Positions 18,667-28,942 of a DNA stretch of 64,000 nucleotides are shown here, piece by piece. Both the position numbers and the translations under genes were made by a program. Source of the DNA: Lentzea flava (GTDB lineage Bacteria; Actinomycetota; Actinomycetes; Mycobacteriales; Pseudonocardiaceae); contig NZ_BMRE01000002.1 of NCBI RefSeq assembly GCF_014648475.1, positions 1 to 64,000 of the forward strand, in the 5' to 3' direction. Positions within the stretch are counted from its first letter, which is position 1. The number at the start of each line of letters is the position of its first letter. Below the pieces are notes generated by a model. The model made no database searches, had not been told where the DNA came from, and saw only the letters and a program-made list of their open reading frames with translations.

Positions 18667-19418
18667 CGCAGGACCCTCCTCTCCAGCAACCGCACCAGCG
18701 CGTCGGTGGTCAGGCCGAGCAGCGCGTAGACCACGAGGCCGACGACCACGACGTCGGTGCGGAGGAACTCGCGGGCGTTGTTGATCAGGAAGCCGAGGCC
18801 GGCGTCGGCGTTGATCTGCTCGCCGACGATCAGCGACAACCAGGCCGTGCCGAGCGCGATCCGCAGTCCCACCAGGGTTTGCGGCACCGCGGACGGCAGC
18901 ACGACGTGCACGATCCGTTCGATCCGGCTGTAGCCCAGGACTTTCGCGGCCTCGACCAGGCCGGGATCGGTCTGCCGGATGCCCGCGTGCAGGTTGAGGT
19001 ACAGCGGGAACGCCACGCCGGCGGCGACGAGCGCGAGCTTGGGCTCCTCACCGATGCCGAACCAGAGGATGAACAGCGGGATCAGGCCGAGGTGCGGCAA
19101 CGTCCGCAACATCTGGACCGGCGGATCCAGCAACGTCTCGCCCCACCGGGAAAGACCGGAAACCAGGCCCAGCGCGACACCGATGATGCCGCCGATGAGA
19201 AATCCGAAGAAAACGCGGCCCAGTGAAACGACGAATGCGTCCGCTAATTGGCCGTCCGCGATCAGCTCACCGGCCGACTGCGCGACGGTCAGCGGCGAGG
19301 CCAGTTTCTCGGGCGGCAGCACACCCGTTGAGCTGGCCAGTTGCCACAGAAGAACCAGCGCGACAGGGCTGATCCAGCGCACCTGCAGCGCGGGTTTTCG
19401 AGCAAGAGAAAGGGCCAC
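18651..19418 (-). CDS. ssuC: Aliphatic sulfonate ABC transporter permease
   Basis: Integral membrane permease with the binding-protein-dependent EAA motif (VEAAKVLGYSRIERIVHVVLPSAVPQ) and about six membrane segments. The frame stays open up to 19565, past the purA stop at 19513, but the conserved part begins near WISPVALVLLWQLAS. A GTG at 19418 gives 255 residues, the normal SsuC length, though its ribosome site is weak, so the start is uncertain. First gene of ssuCBAD, about 95 bp after purA on the same strand; no sulfur-responsive riboswitch was recognised in that gap. Confidence 0.92.
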   Translation of the reverse strand: MALSLARKPALQVRWISPVALVLLWQLASSTGVLPPEKLASPLTVAQSAGELIADGQLADAFVVSLGRVFFGFLIGGIIGVALGLVSGLSRWGETLLDPPVQMLRTLPHLGLIPLFILWFGIGEEPKLALVAAGVAFPLYLNLHAGIRQTDPGLVEAAKVLGYSRIERIVHVVLPSAVPQTLVGLRIALGTAWLSLIVGEQINADAGLGFLINNAREFLRTDVVVVGLVVYALLGLTTDALVRLLERRVLRWRTR

Positions 19419-19512
19419 GGCCCGAATTACAGGCGAGCCGTGTCCCTTCGTCAACGACGCCCAAATCGTGAAAAAGCGTCGTACCTGGAGATAATCGGTG
19501 CCGCGATCTTTT

Positions 19513-21521
<2,009 letters not shown>

Positions 21522-21625
21522 CTCGGCGCTCGTCGTTCACTTGGGTGTCACCCAAAGGTATTGCCTAATTCCATACGGTCACTAAGGGTATGTCCCGATC
21601 ACTTCCAACAAGGAAGGTCGGGAGA

Positions 21626-22255
21626 ATGTCAAAAGTTAACCGAACCATCGGTGTTTCCGTTGCCGCCCTGGCACTCACCTTTGGTTTTGTTTCCCCTGCA
21701 CTTGCGACACCCATCGGCATCCCCTCGCTCACCGACGCCAAAAGCCAGCTCGCGAGCCTGACGGTGCGCACGGAGGGCTCGATGACGGGCTATTCGCGGG
21801 ACAAGTTCCCTCACTGGATCACCAAGGAGGGCACCTGCAACACCCGTGAGTACGTCCTCAAGCGGGACGGCACGAACGTCGTGACCGACTCCAGCTGCGC
21901 CGCCACCTCCGGCCGCTGGTACTCGCCCTACGACGGCGCGACCTGGACGGCGGCCTCGGACGTGGACATCGACCACATCGTGCCCCTGGCGGAAGCCTGG
22001 CGCTCCGGCGCCTCGTCCTGGACCCAGACCACCCGCCAGACCTTCGCCAACGACACGCAACACCCGCAGCTGATCGCCGTGACCGACAACGTCAACCAGG
22101 CCAAGGGCGACCAGGACCCGGCCTCCTGGAAACCGCCGCTGCGGTCCTACTGGTGCACTTACGCCAAGATGTGGGTACGTATCAAGGACGAGTACCACCT
22201 GACTGTGCAGTCCAGCGAGAAGGCGGCGTTGACGGAAATGCTCGGAACCTGCTGA
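21626..22255 (+). CDS. Secreted HNH nuclease (GmrSD/DUF1524-type)
   Basis: 209 residues from ATG 21626 with GGGAG upstream. A Sec signal peptide (VNRTIGVSVAALALTFGFVS) ends near ALA. The nuclease core has DIDHIVPLAEAW, then F-A-N-D-T...LIAVTDNVNQAKGDQDP, the D-H...N...K pattern of the His-Asn-His fold in the GmrSD C-terminal (DUF1524) family. A Cys pair flanks the core. Secreted single-domain members are widespread in actinomycetes, probably as extracellular nucleases. The stop overlaps the next small gene (TGATG). Confidence 0.88.
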   Translation: MSKVNRTIGVSVAALALTFGFVSPALATPIGIPSLTDAKSQLASLTVRTEGSMTGYSRDKFPHWITKEGTCNTREYVLKRDGTNVVTDSSCAATSGRWYSPYDGATWTAASDVDIDHIVPLAEAWRSGASSWTQTTRQTFANDTQHPQLIAVTDNVNQAKGDQDPASWKPPLRSYWCTYAKMWVRIKDEYHLTVQSSEKAALTEMLGTC

Positions 22256-22506
22256 TGGCCACACTCTCCACGCTTTTCACGGCGGGCCCAGGCGGCGTGA
22301 TGACCGACGAGGTAGGCGTCATCACGGGCGACCTGGAACTGTGCACCGAACTCTCCGAAGACGGAAAGCTCCGCGCACTGGTCCGCTACGAAGGCGCGGA
22401 GGAGTGGTACGCCATCACGGGCGGTTCGTGCGCCCTGGCCGATCCTCGCGATCACGAGCAGGTTCACCAACTCCTGCACGGTCTCCTGCATCGCCCGGAG
22501 GGCTGA
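22255..22506 (+). CDS. Small hypothetical protein coupled to the secreted nuclease gene
   Basis: 83 residues (MATLSTLFTAGPGGVMTDEVGVITGD...) starting at an ATG that shares one base with the nuclease stop codon, so translation is probably coupled. The middle (LCTELSEDGKLRALVRYEGAEEWYAITGG) reads as a compact acidic beta-rich domain without a signal peptide. An internal ATG at position 16 is an alternative start. Its last 92 bp overlap the 3' end of the convergent FUSC gene. No family recognised; a nuclease-immunity role is only a guess from gene order. Confidence 0.55.
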   Translation: MATLSTLFTAGPGGVMTDEVGVITGDLELCTELSEDGKLRALVRYEGAEEWYAITGGSCALADPRDHEQVHQLLHGLLHRPEG

Positions 22507-23578
22507 GCGGCGGCAACGCCTCCATCGCCTCTCCACGACTCAACCCGGTCGCCTGCAACAGATCCACCGCGACACTCCGGATCTGCGCCAGCACGACCTT
22601 GGACGAAAACCCGTCCCCACCGAGACGCCGCGCGGTCAACAGCCGCGCGGCGTCCCGCACGGCCTCCCGCGTCTGCCGAGGCTCCCTGCCCTTCTCCAAC
22701 TCACCCTTCAGGCAGTCCACGGCATCCGCGTAGTCCTTCAACACCTCCGGCACCCCGTCCGGAATCCGCTCGCCCGCCTTCAACGCCGCCATGCTCCTGC
22801 GAGCCAGCACCCGAGTGTTGCGAATCGCGTAGTCCACAGGCCCAGCCGCCGTGTGATACCTGCCGAGCTCGTCCTTGGACCGCCACCGGATGGGCGCGAT
22901 CTTCGTGATCTCACTCCCGGTCTGCAACGCCGTCTTGAAGTCGTCGATCGTGCCCTGACTGGTCCGCAACTCCGCGAGCACCCCAGCAGCCTTGACCGCG
23001 TCCTTCTCCGCCAGCGCCTCGGCGAGGTTCCGCAACGCACTGCTGAGCGTGTTGGTGAGCGCCTTCAACTGCCGCTGAGCCACAGTGACCGGATTCGCAG
23101 GCAACAACGCCGCCACAGCCAGCCCCACCAGCCCACCGGTCAACGCGTCGATCATCCGGTCGAACCCGCCCCCGGCACTGGGCGGCAGCAACGTCGCCAC
23201 CAGAACCGCACTGCTCCCGGCCTGCAACGCGATGACCGAGCCACCGTCCAACAACACGGCCGCCGACATCGCCAGCGCCACAACCAAGGCGATCTGCCAG
23301 GGCCCACTACCGATCCACCCGATCAGCGCGTCCCCGACCCCAACACCAACCGACACCCCGACCACGAGCTCACTGACCCGCCGCAACCGCTGCCCCAACG
23401 AAACCCCAAGGCAGACAACCGCGGCAATCGGCGCAAAGAACGGATGCTGGTGCCCAACAACAAGCGTCGCCACAACCCAGGCAAGCCCAGCGGACAGCGC
23501 AGTCTGCACGATCACCAACGCCGCCCCGCGCCACCGCGTCAGCGCACGCCCGACCGCTTCCCTGACCGCACCCACCAC
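22415..23578 (-). CDS. FUSC-family membrane protein (aromatic acid exporter-like)
   Basis: 387 residues. The N-terminal half has about five or six closely spaced hydrophobic segments (ALVIVQTALSAGLAWVVATLVVG, IALVVALAMSAAVLLDGG) and the H-P-F-F-A-P-I-A-A-V motif typical of FUSC/ArAE proteins. The C-terminal half is a soluble helical cytosolic domain. Family members export aromatic acids or stress metabolites; the substrate here is unknown. Start is a GTG pair near 23578. A 14-bp palindrome and an inverted repeat lie just upstream. Confidence 0.82.
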   Translation of the reverse strand: MVGAVREAVGRALTRWRGAALVIVQTALSAGLAWVVATLVVGHQHPFFAPIAAVVCLGVSLGQRLRRVSELVVGVSVGVGVGDALIGWIGSGPWQIALVVALAMSAAVLLDGGSVIALQAGSSAVLVATLLPPSAGGGFDRMIDALTGGLVGLAVAALLPANPVTVAQRQLKALTNTLSSALRNLAEALAEKDAVKAAGVLAELRTSQGTIDDFKTALQTGSEITKIAPIRWRSKDELGRYHTAAGPVDYAIRNTRVLARRSMAALKAGERIPDGVPEVLKDYADAVDCLKGELEKGREPRQTREAVRDAARLLTARRLGGDGFSSKVVLAQIRSVAVDLLQATGLSRGEAMEALPPLSPPGDAGDRAGVGEPARDREDRPGRTNRP

Positions 23579-23590
23579 TCACCTCGTCCG

Positions 23591-23604
23591 CACTAGGCCT
23601 AGTG
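23591..23604. promoter_or_regulatory. 14-bp perfect palindrome upstream of the FUSC gene
   Basis: CACTAGGCCTAGTG reads the same on both strands and lies about 13 bp before the FUSC start. A second inverted repeat, GTGGTCGT (23602-23609) with ACGACCAC (23623-23630), overlaps its edge. Both are candidates for repressor binding at the exporter promoter; no regulator gene is adjacent. Confidence 0.45.
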
Positions 23605-23826
23605 GTCGTCAGTCTTGGTCCAACGACCACCAGGCACAACCTGCGATGCCTCACACAGAGAGACCACAGATCTCCCGCGAGGGCGATGCCGAGCAGTCCT
23701 TGGCATACCCGGCTGGTGGGGTGGGTCCCGTCACGAGTCGTGCCTGATCGTTCGCCGCGCCCAACGCAACCGGCGTGCCATCAACCCGCTGAAGGCGCTG
23801 GTGGGTCTTTGATCAGATTGGCGGGG

Positions 23827-23845
23827 TCTGGGGCGGAGCCCCAGA
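23827..23845 (-). terminator. Hairpin terminator after the DUF3151 gene
   Basis: Inverted repeat TCTGGGGC-gga-GCCCCAGA, 47 bp downstream of the DUF3151 stop. On the minus strand it reads ...GGGGCTCCGCCCC..., a G/C-rich stem with a 3-nt loop common after actinomycete genes. There is no T-run, as usual in high-GC genomes. Confidence 0.6.
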
Positions 23846-23891
23846 AATCAACCGGCACATGACTACGGCACGCGCCCACCTACGGACACCC

Positions 23892-24302
23892 TCAGCTCAA
23901 CCCAAGAGCAGCCGGCGCCTTGGGGTCAGAATCAGCCAGGAACTGAGAGCACCGCTCCCACTCCTCGTCCTCCCCGATCTCCCGAGCAGCCCGAGCCAAC
24001 GCCGCAAGCGCCCGCAAAAACCCCTGGTTAGGCCGGTGATCCCAAGGCACAGGCCCAAACCCCTTCCACCCAGCCCGACGCAGCTGGTCGAGCCCACGGT
24101 GGTATCCAGTCCGCGCATACGCATAGGCAGCCACAGGATCCCCAGCGTGCAACGCGCGTTCAGCCAACAAGGCCCAAGCCTCGGAAAAGTCCGGATAGGC
24201 CCGCACGATCTTGGCCGGATCCGTACCACCGTCAGCAGCGGCCTGAGCCTCAGGACGGTCAGGAAGACGAGTCGGCTCGGGCCCGAGGAGGTTCTCAACC
24301 AT
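23892..24302 (-). CDS. DUF3151 family protein
   Basis: 136 residues from ATG 24302 (MVENLLGPEPTRLP); an ATG at 24311 is also possible. The N-terminal N-L-L-G-P-x-P-T-x-L-P and the repeat-like middle (AWALLAERALHAGDPVAAYAYARTGYHRGLDQLRRAGWKGFGPVPW) match this actinobacterial family, which looks like a short TPR-type helical fold. Function unknown. It is followed by a strong hairpin, and a 28-codon membrane-peptide frame lies just upstream on the same strand. Confidence 0.88.
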   Translation of the reverse strand: MVENLLGPEPTRLPDRPEAQAAADGGTDPAKIVRAYPDFSEAWALLAERALHAGDPVAAYAYARTGYHRGLDQLRRAGWKGFGPVPWDHRPNQGFLRALAALARAAREIGEDEEWERCSQFLADSDPKAPAALGLS

Positions 24303-24330
24303 GCGGCCCATCGTGCCGCACAACCCGGAC

Positions 24331-24417
24331 CTACGAGATGAAGACCCGCATGACCGCGGCCACAACGGCCAGCAACAACGCGGCCACGAGCACCCCAGCG
24401 ATGATCTTCTTGTTCAT
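24331..24417 (-). CDS. Candidate 28-residue membrane peptide
   Basis: A short frame from ATG 24417 to TAG encodes MNKKIIAGVLVAALLLAV followed by VAAVMRVFIS: two lysines, one continuous membrane helix, and one arginine near the end. Length and charge pattern are those of genuine small membrane peptides. It ends about 30 bp before the DUF3151 start on the same strand, so the two could be co-transcribed. The ribosome site is poor; coding status is unproven. Confidence 0.4.
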   Translation of the reverse strand: MNKKIIAGVLVAALLLAVVAAVMRVFIS

Positions 24418-24552
24418 GGCCGAGCATGGTTCCGCGCTAGCCCGTCCAGATCAACGCCGTTCACCCGAACGTGCACACGAAATGGAAACATCAGGGTAAA
24501 ACCAGGGTGAGTTCGGCTTCCTGGAGTCCGGACGAACGCTCATGATGTTCGG

Positions 24553-25668
24553 ATGATTCAGGGGGTAAGGCAGTTCCGGGACCAGTACTGGGAGCGGGGC
24601 GCGCCGGGCAGGGAGACACCGGCAGCGCTCACCAGGCAGCTCTACCGGCTGTGGCTCGTCGGCCTGCTGCTCAAGCTGATCGGGTCCTCGTGGGACGTCT
24701 CGTGGCACTTCAAGTGGCTGCGCGACGACCTGGCACCGCCGCACCTGATCAACACGGTCGGCACGGTGATCGTGGTGGGCCTGACGTTGTTCCACACGTT
24801 CACGGGGTACGGCGCCGACAAGCTGACCGTCAGGCTGATGCAGATCGGGTGCGGGATCTTCCTCGTCGCCCTGCCGATCGACGTCATCAACCACCGGATC
24901 AACGGGCTCGACATCACGAGCTGGTCCGGGTCGCACGCGCTGCTCTACCTGGGCACGGCGGTCATGCTGGCCGGCGCGATCCGCGGGTGGATGAAGTACT
25001 TCCCCGAGGGCAACGGCAGGACGTTCGGGCTCGTCGCGCTGTGGTTCTTCTTCCTGGAGAACGTCTGGTTCCCCAACCAGCACCAGGAGTACGGCGTGCG
25101 CGCGTTGCAGGCCTGGGACAACGGCAGGCCCGAGGCCGAGCCGATCCTGCTGCAGTTCGCCGCCGATCAGCTCGGCGTTCCGATCGGACGCGAGGCGGTC
25201 GTGCACTTCGCGTTGCCGATCGCGGACTGGGTCTACCCGGTGTGGGGACTGGTCGCGGCGGCCGTCGTGCTGGTGATCGCGCGGCGCACGATCGACAAGC
25301 CGTTGGCGGCCACGGCCGTCGCGGGCGGTTACGTCGCCTATCGGTGCCTGATCTGGCCGTTGCTCGCGGGCATCGACTTCCCGAAGTCCGCGGTGCCGTT
25401 GTTCCTGATCCTCGTGGGCCTCGCGATCGACGCCGCGCACGTGGTCAAGATGCCCACACCCGCCGCCGCCGTGCTCGGATCGGCCGCCGTCACGACCGTC
25501 GGTTACGTCGGCATCTGGTTCCAGCAGGAGTACCTGTGGGGGCCGCCGATCTCGTTCTCCTCAGCGGCGGTCACGGCCGTCCTTCTGGCAATCCTCTGGA
25601 CGGTCGGCGACATGGTGATCCACCGCCCGGAAGCCCAACTGCTGGCCTCCCGCCTCAAACTGAGCTGA
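24553..25668 (+). CDS. Multi-pass membrane protein of unknown function
   Basis: 371 residues with about eight to nine hydrophobic segments and several embedded histidine and tryptophan residues (SSWDVSWHFKWLRDD, INTVGTVIVVGLTLFHTFTG, NVWFPNQHQEYG, VVHFALPIADWVYPVWG). The helix-borne His/Trp pattern resembles membrane oxidoreductase or haem-type proteins seen in actinomycetes, but I cannot name a family. Single gene, convergent with fba across a strong terminator. Confidence 0.75.
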   Translation: MIQGVRQFRDQYWERGAPGRETPAALTRQLYRLWLVGLLLKLIGSSWDVSWHFKWLRDDLAPPHLINTVGTVIVVGLTLFHTFTGYGADKLTVRLMQIGCGIFLVALPIDVINHRINGLDITSWSGSHALLYLGTAVMLAGAIRGWMKYFPEGNGRTFGLVALWFFFLENVWFPNQHQEYGVRALQAWDNGRPEAEPILLQFAADQLGVPIGREAVVHFALPIADWVYPVWGLVAAAVVLVIARRTIDKPLAATAVAGGYVAYRCLIWPLLAGIDFPKSAVPLFLILVGLAIDAAHVVKMPTPAAAVLGSAAVTTVGYVGIWFQQEYLWGPPISFSSAAVTAVLLAILWTVGDMVIHRPEAQLLASRLKLS

Positions 25669-25671
25669 CAA

Positions 25672-25724
25672 ACGATGAAGGGCTCCTTCATCCACCTCAC
25701 GTGGATGAAGGAGCCCTTCATCGT
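25672..25724. terminator. Bidirectional terminator built from nested palindromes
   Basis: Two perfect 24-nt arms (25672-25695 and 25701-25724) around a 5-nt loop CTCAC form a very strong hairpin between convergent stops at 25668 and 25734. Each arm itself contains the palindrome GATGAAGG-GCT-CCTTCATC, so the octamer GATGAAGG or its complement occurs four times. It should end transcription from both sides. Confidence 0.85.
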
Positions 25725-25733
25725 CAAAGAGGG

Positions 25734-26768
25734 TCAGCCCGCGATCATGCGGCCCGACGACTTGAGGTGCTCGCACGCCTGGGCGATGCGGGCGGCCATG
25801 GCCTGCTCAGCGACCTTGAGGTAGCTGCGCGGGTCGTAGGTCTTCTTGTTGCCGACCTCGCCGTCGATCTTCAGCACACCGTCGTAGTTGGTGAACATGT
25901 GCGCCGCGATCGGGCGGGTGAAGGCGTACTGCGTGTCCGTGTCGATGTTCATCTTGATGACGCCGTACGACACGGCCTCGTGGATCTCCTCGAGCAGCGA
26001 GCCGGAGCCGCCGTGGAAGACGAGGTCGAACGGCTTCGAGCCGGCCGGCAGGCCGAGCTTCTCCGCCGCCACGTCCTGGCCCTGCTTGAGGATCTCCGGA
26101 CGCAGCTTGACGTTGCCCGGCTTGTAGACGCCGTGCACGTTGCCGAACGTCGCGGCGAGCAGGTAGCGGCCCTTCTCACCGGCGCCGAGCGCGTCGACGG
26201 TCTTCAGGTAGTCCTCTGGCGTCGTGTAGAGCTTGTCGTTGATCTCGTTGTCGACGCCGTCCTCCTCGCCACCGACGACGCCGACCTCGATCTCGAGGAC
26301 GATCTTCGCCTTGGCGGAGAGGTCGAGCAGCTCGCTCGCGATCTGGAGGTTCTCCTCCAGCGGCACGGCCGAGCCGTCCCACATGTGCGACTGGAAGAGC
26401 GGGTTGCCGCCGGAGTCCACCCGCTCCTGGCTGATCGCGATCAGCGGACGCACGTACCCGTCGAGCTTGTCCTTCGGGCAGTGGTCGGTGTGCAGCGCGA
26501 TGTTCACCGGGTACTTCGCCGCGACGACGTGCGCGAACTCCGCGAGCGCCACAGCGCCGGTCACCATGTCCTTGACCTTGGTGCCCGAGGCGAACTCGGC
26601 ACCACCGGTCGAGATCTGGATGATGCCGTCGCTCTCGGCTTCAGCGAATCCGCGCAGAGCCGCGTTGAGAGTCTCCGACGACGTGACGTTGATCGCGGGG
26701 TAGGCGAACTCGTTCGCCTTGGCCCGGTCCAGCATCTCCGCGTAGACCTCGGGGGTTGCGATGGGCAT
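25734..26768 (-). CDS. fba: Class II fructose-bisphosphate aldolase
   Basis: 344 residues from ATG 26768, with GAGGAGG upstream. Zn-dependent glycolytic enzyme splitting fructose 1,6-bisphosphate to dihydroxyacetone phosphate and glyceraldehyde 3-phosphate. The zinc site ALHTDHCPKD, EIEVGVVGGEEDGV, FGNVHGVYKPG and the phosphate loop VFHGGSGS are all present. Standard length, monocistronic, and followed by the nested-palindrome terminator. Confidence 0.98.
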   Translation of the reverse strand: MPIATPEVYAEMLDRAKANEFAYPAINVTSSETLNAALRGFAEAESDGIIQISTGGAEFASGTKVKDMVTGAVALAEFAHVVAAKYPVNIALHTDHCPKDKLDGYVRPLIAISQERVDSGGNPLFQSHMWDGSAVPLEENLQIASELLDLSAKAKIVLEIEVGVVGGEEDGVDNEINDKLYTTPEDYLKTVDALGAGEKGRYLLAATFGNVHGVYKPGNVKLRPEILKQGQDVAAEKLGLPAGSKPFDLVFHGGSGSLLEEIHEAVSYGVIKMNIDTDTQYAFTRPIAAHMFTNYDGVLKIDGEVGNKKTYDPRSYLKVAEQAMAARIAQACEHLKSSGRMIAG

Positions 26769-26902
26769 CGGTCGTCCTCCTCAGGTGCCCTGAACGCCGT
26801 GTCGACCGCATCCTACGAGGGTTGTCGCAGGACCAACGCGGCGGCCAATTCGGCGTAGTGCCTGCTCGGACGCTACCGGCCGGTACGGGCACACTGGATG
26901 AC

Positions 26903-27187
26903 ATGGCAACCGCCCGGTGGAACGACAAGATCATCGCTTCGAGCGACGACACGGTCGTCGTCGAAGGCAACCACTACTTCCCCCTCGAGTCCGTGGACGC
27001 GTCGGTGCTCAAGCCGTCCGACCACACCAGCTTCTGCCCGTGGAAGGGCACGGCCAACTACTACTCGTTGCAGGTCAACGGTGCCGAGAACGCCAACGCG
27101 GCCTGGTACTACGCCGAGCCGAAGGAGGCAGCGGCGCAGATCAAGGGCCGCGTGGCGTTCTGGAAGGGCGTCGAGATCACCCCTTGA
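26903..27187 (+). CDS. DUF427 domain protein
   Basis: 94 residues from ATG 26903 (MATARWNDKIIASSDDTVVVEGNHYFP). The signature F-C-P-W-K-G-T-A-N-Y-Y and the strand-rich layout identify the DUF427 family, a small beta-barrel common in actinomycetes with unknown biochemical role. Its last bases overlap the convergent LLM oxidoreductase gene by 11 bp. Confidence 0.9.
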   Translation: MATARWNDKIIASSDDTVVVEGNHYFPLESVDASVLKPSDHTSFCPWKGTANYYSLQVNGAENANAAWYYAEPKEAAAQIKGRVAFWKGVEITP

Positions 27188-27980
27188 GCCGCAGGGCCTC
27201 AGCCAGTTCGGCGTAGTGGCCGTTCAACGACTGGATCGCGACGTGGTCGGCACCCGCGTCGACGTGCGCACGCAGCTTCGCGGCCACCTGCTCGGGGCTG
27301 CCGTGCGCCACCAGTGCGTCGATGAGCCGGTCGGAGCCGGGCGCGGCGACCTCCTCCGCGCTGAAGCCCCACCGCTGCCAGCTGTTCGTGTAGTTGGTGA
27401 GCGAGAAGTAGTACGCCAGCTGCTCACGTGCGATCGCGCGGGCCGCCTCTGGATCCTCCTCGACGACCACCGTGACCTCGGGCGCGAGGATCTTGTCGCC
27501 GAGCACCTCGCGCGCCTGCGCGGTGTGCTCGACCGGCACCAGGTACGGGTGGGCACCTGCGGTGCGGTCGGCCGCGAGCTTCAGGACCTTCGGGCCGAGC
27601 GCGGCGAGCACCACCCTGTCGGCGGGCACGTCCAGCCGGTCCAGGTACGACACCAGCTTCGGGTACGGCTTCTCGTAGGCCTGGTCGATCTGCTTGTGGC
27701 CGACGCCGATGCCGAGCACGAGCCGGTCGCTGCCGATCCGGTGGAACGACCGGGAGACGTCCTCCGGCTCGGTCTGCCACACGTTGATGATGCCGGTCGC
27801 GATGGTCATCGACTTCGTCGCGCCGAGCAGCTGCTCCGGCAGCGCCAGGTCCGACTCTGGCGAGCTGCCGAGCCAGAACGTGCCGTAGCCGAGCGCCTCC
27901 AGCTCGGCGACCTCGTCAACCCGGTCCGCCCACTGGTGCCGCGATCCCCAGACTCCGAACTTCCCCAAATTCTCGCTCAT
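27177..27980 (-). CDS. F420-dependent LLM-class oxidoreductase
   Basis: 267 residues from ATG 27980 (MSENLGKFGVWGS). A TIM-barrel luciferase-like protein with LEALGYGTFWLGSSPESDL, GIINVWQTEPEDVSRSFHRI and GSDRLVLGIGVGHK, as in the actinobacterial F420-binding group of the family. It should transfer hydride from reduced F420 (or FMN) to an unknown substrate. Divergent from the aldo/keto reductase gene with a 31-bp gap, so both may share a regulatory region. Confidence 0.88.
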   Translation of the reverse strand: MSENLGKFGVWGSRHQWADRVDEVAELEALGYGTFWLGSSPESDLALPEQLLGATKSMTIATGIINVWQTEPEDVSRSFHRIGSDRLVLGIGVGHKQIDQAYEKPYPKLVSYLDRLDVPADRVVLAALGPKVLKLAADRTAGAHPYLVPVEHTAQAREVLGDKILAPEVTVVVEEDPEAARAIAREQLAYYFSLTNYTNSWQRWGFSAEEVAAPGSDRLIDALVAHGSPEQVAAKLRAHVDAGADHVAIQSLNGHYAELAEALRLKG

Positions 27981-28011
27981 GTCGTTCAGCAACACCGGCT
28001 ACGTTCGGGTT

Positions 28012-28938
28012 ATGCCGATCTTGAGCACAACCGATCTGAACGTGTCCCGCCTCTGCCTGGGCGGCAACGTGTTCGGCTGGACCGCCGACGAGGACCAGTC
28101 GTTCGCCGTGCTCGACGCCTATGCCGCGGCGGGCGGCAACTTCATCGACACCGCCGACGTGTACTCGGCCTGGGCGGAGGGCAACTCCGGCGGCGAGTCG
28201 GAGACGATCATCGGCAAGTGGCTGGCCAAGCGCACCGACCGCGACCAGATCGTGGTGGCGACGAAGGTCGGCATGCTCGCCGGGTTCGACAACCAGAAGC
28301 GCGACACGATCCTGACCAGCGCCGAGCGCTCGTTGAAGCGGCTCGGCGTCGACCACATCGATCTCTACTACAACCACCGCGACGACCCGAACACGCCGCT
28401 CGAGGAGACGCTGGCCGCCTACGACCAGCTCGTCCGCGACGGCAAGGTCCGCTACGTCGCCGCGTCGAACTTCAGCGCCGAACGGCTGGCGCGGGCGCTG
28501 GAGATCCAGGAACGCGAGGGCTTCGCGAAGTTCGTCGCGTTGCAGCCCGAGTACAACCTGGTGAGCCGCGAGAAGTTCGAGGGCGACGTGCGGGACGTCG
28601 TCGCGAAGAACGGCCTCGCGACCGTCCCGTACTACGGGCTGGCCAGGGGCTTCCTCACCGGCAAGTACCGGCCAGGGGTCGAGGTGCACAGCCCGCGGGC
28701 GGGTGCGGCCTCGAAGCACCTCGACGAGCACGGCCTGCAGGTGCTGGAGGTGCTCGACGAGCTGGCCGAGACGCACCGGACCACGGTGGCCGCCGTGGCT
28801 CTCGCGTGGCTCGCCCAGCAGCCCACGGTGGCCGCGCCGATCGCGTCCGCCAGGACGTTGGAGCAGCTCAGCGACCTCACGCCGGTCCTCGAGCTCGAAC
28901 TCACCCAGGCCGAGGTGGACCGCCTGAGTGCAATTTAA
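28012..28938 (+). CDS. Aldo/keto reductase
   Basis: 308 residues from ATG 28012. NADPH-dependent TIM-barrel reductase of carbonyl compounds. The catalytic set is visible: FIDTADVYSAW (Asp, Tyr), KVGMLAG (Lys), and DLYYNHRDD (His). The AKR11/YajO-like branch fits best by length and by the ARG-F-L-T-G-K-Y motif. Downstream of it on the same strand is an SDR gene with its own promoter region. Confidence 0.93.
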   Translation: MPILSTTDLNVSRLCLGGNVFGWTADEDQSFAVLDAYAAAGGNFIDTADVYSAWAEGNSGGESETIIGKWLAKRTDRDQIVVATKVGMLAGFDNQKRDTILTSAERSLKRLGVDHIDLYYNHRDDPNTPLEETLAAYDQLVRDGKVRYVAASNFSAERLARALEIQEREGFAKFVALQPEYNLVSREKFEGDVRDVVAKNGLATVPYYGLARGFLTGKYRPGVEVHSPRAGAASKHLDEHGLQVLEVLDELAETHRTTVAAVALAWLAQQPTVAAPIASARTLEQLSDLTPVLELELTQAEVDRLSAI

Positions 28939-28942
28939 CTTG

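Larger units (their letters stand above)
23579..23891. other. 313-bp gap between the FUSC and DUF3151 genes
   Basis: No convincing gene. It holds the FUSC upstream region at its left end (palindrome 23591-23604 and inverted repeat 23602-23630) and the DUF3151 terminator hairpin (23827-23845) at its right end. The middle (about 23640-23820) has an open frame on the plus strand, but its composition is not protein-like and I see no other structure in it. Confidence 0.6.

Noticed and set aside
23640..23820. Possible remnant gene or insertion element in the gap
   Set aside because: No inverted ends, transposase motif or frame with protein-like composition.
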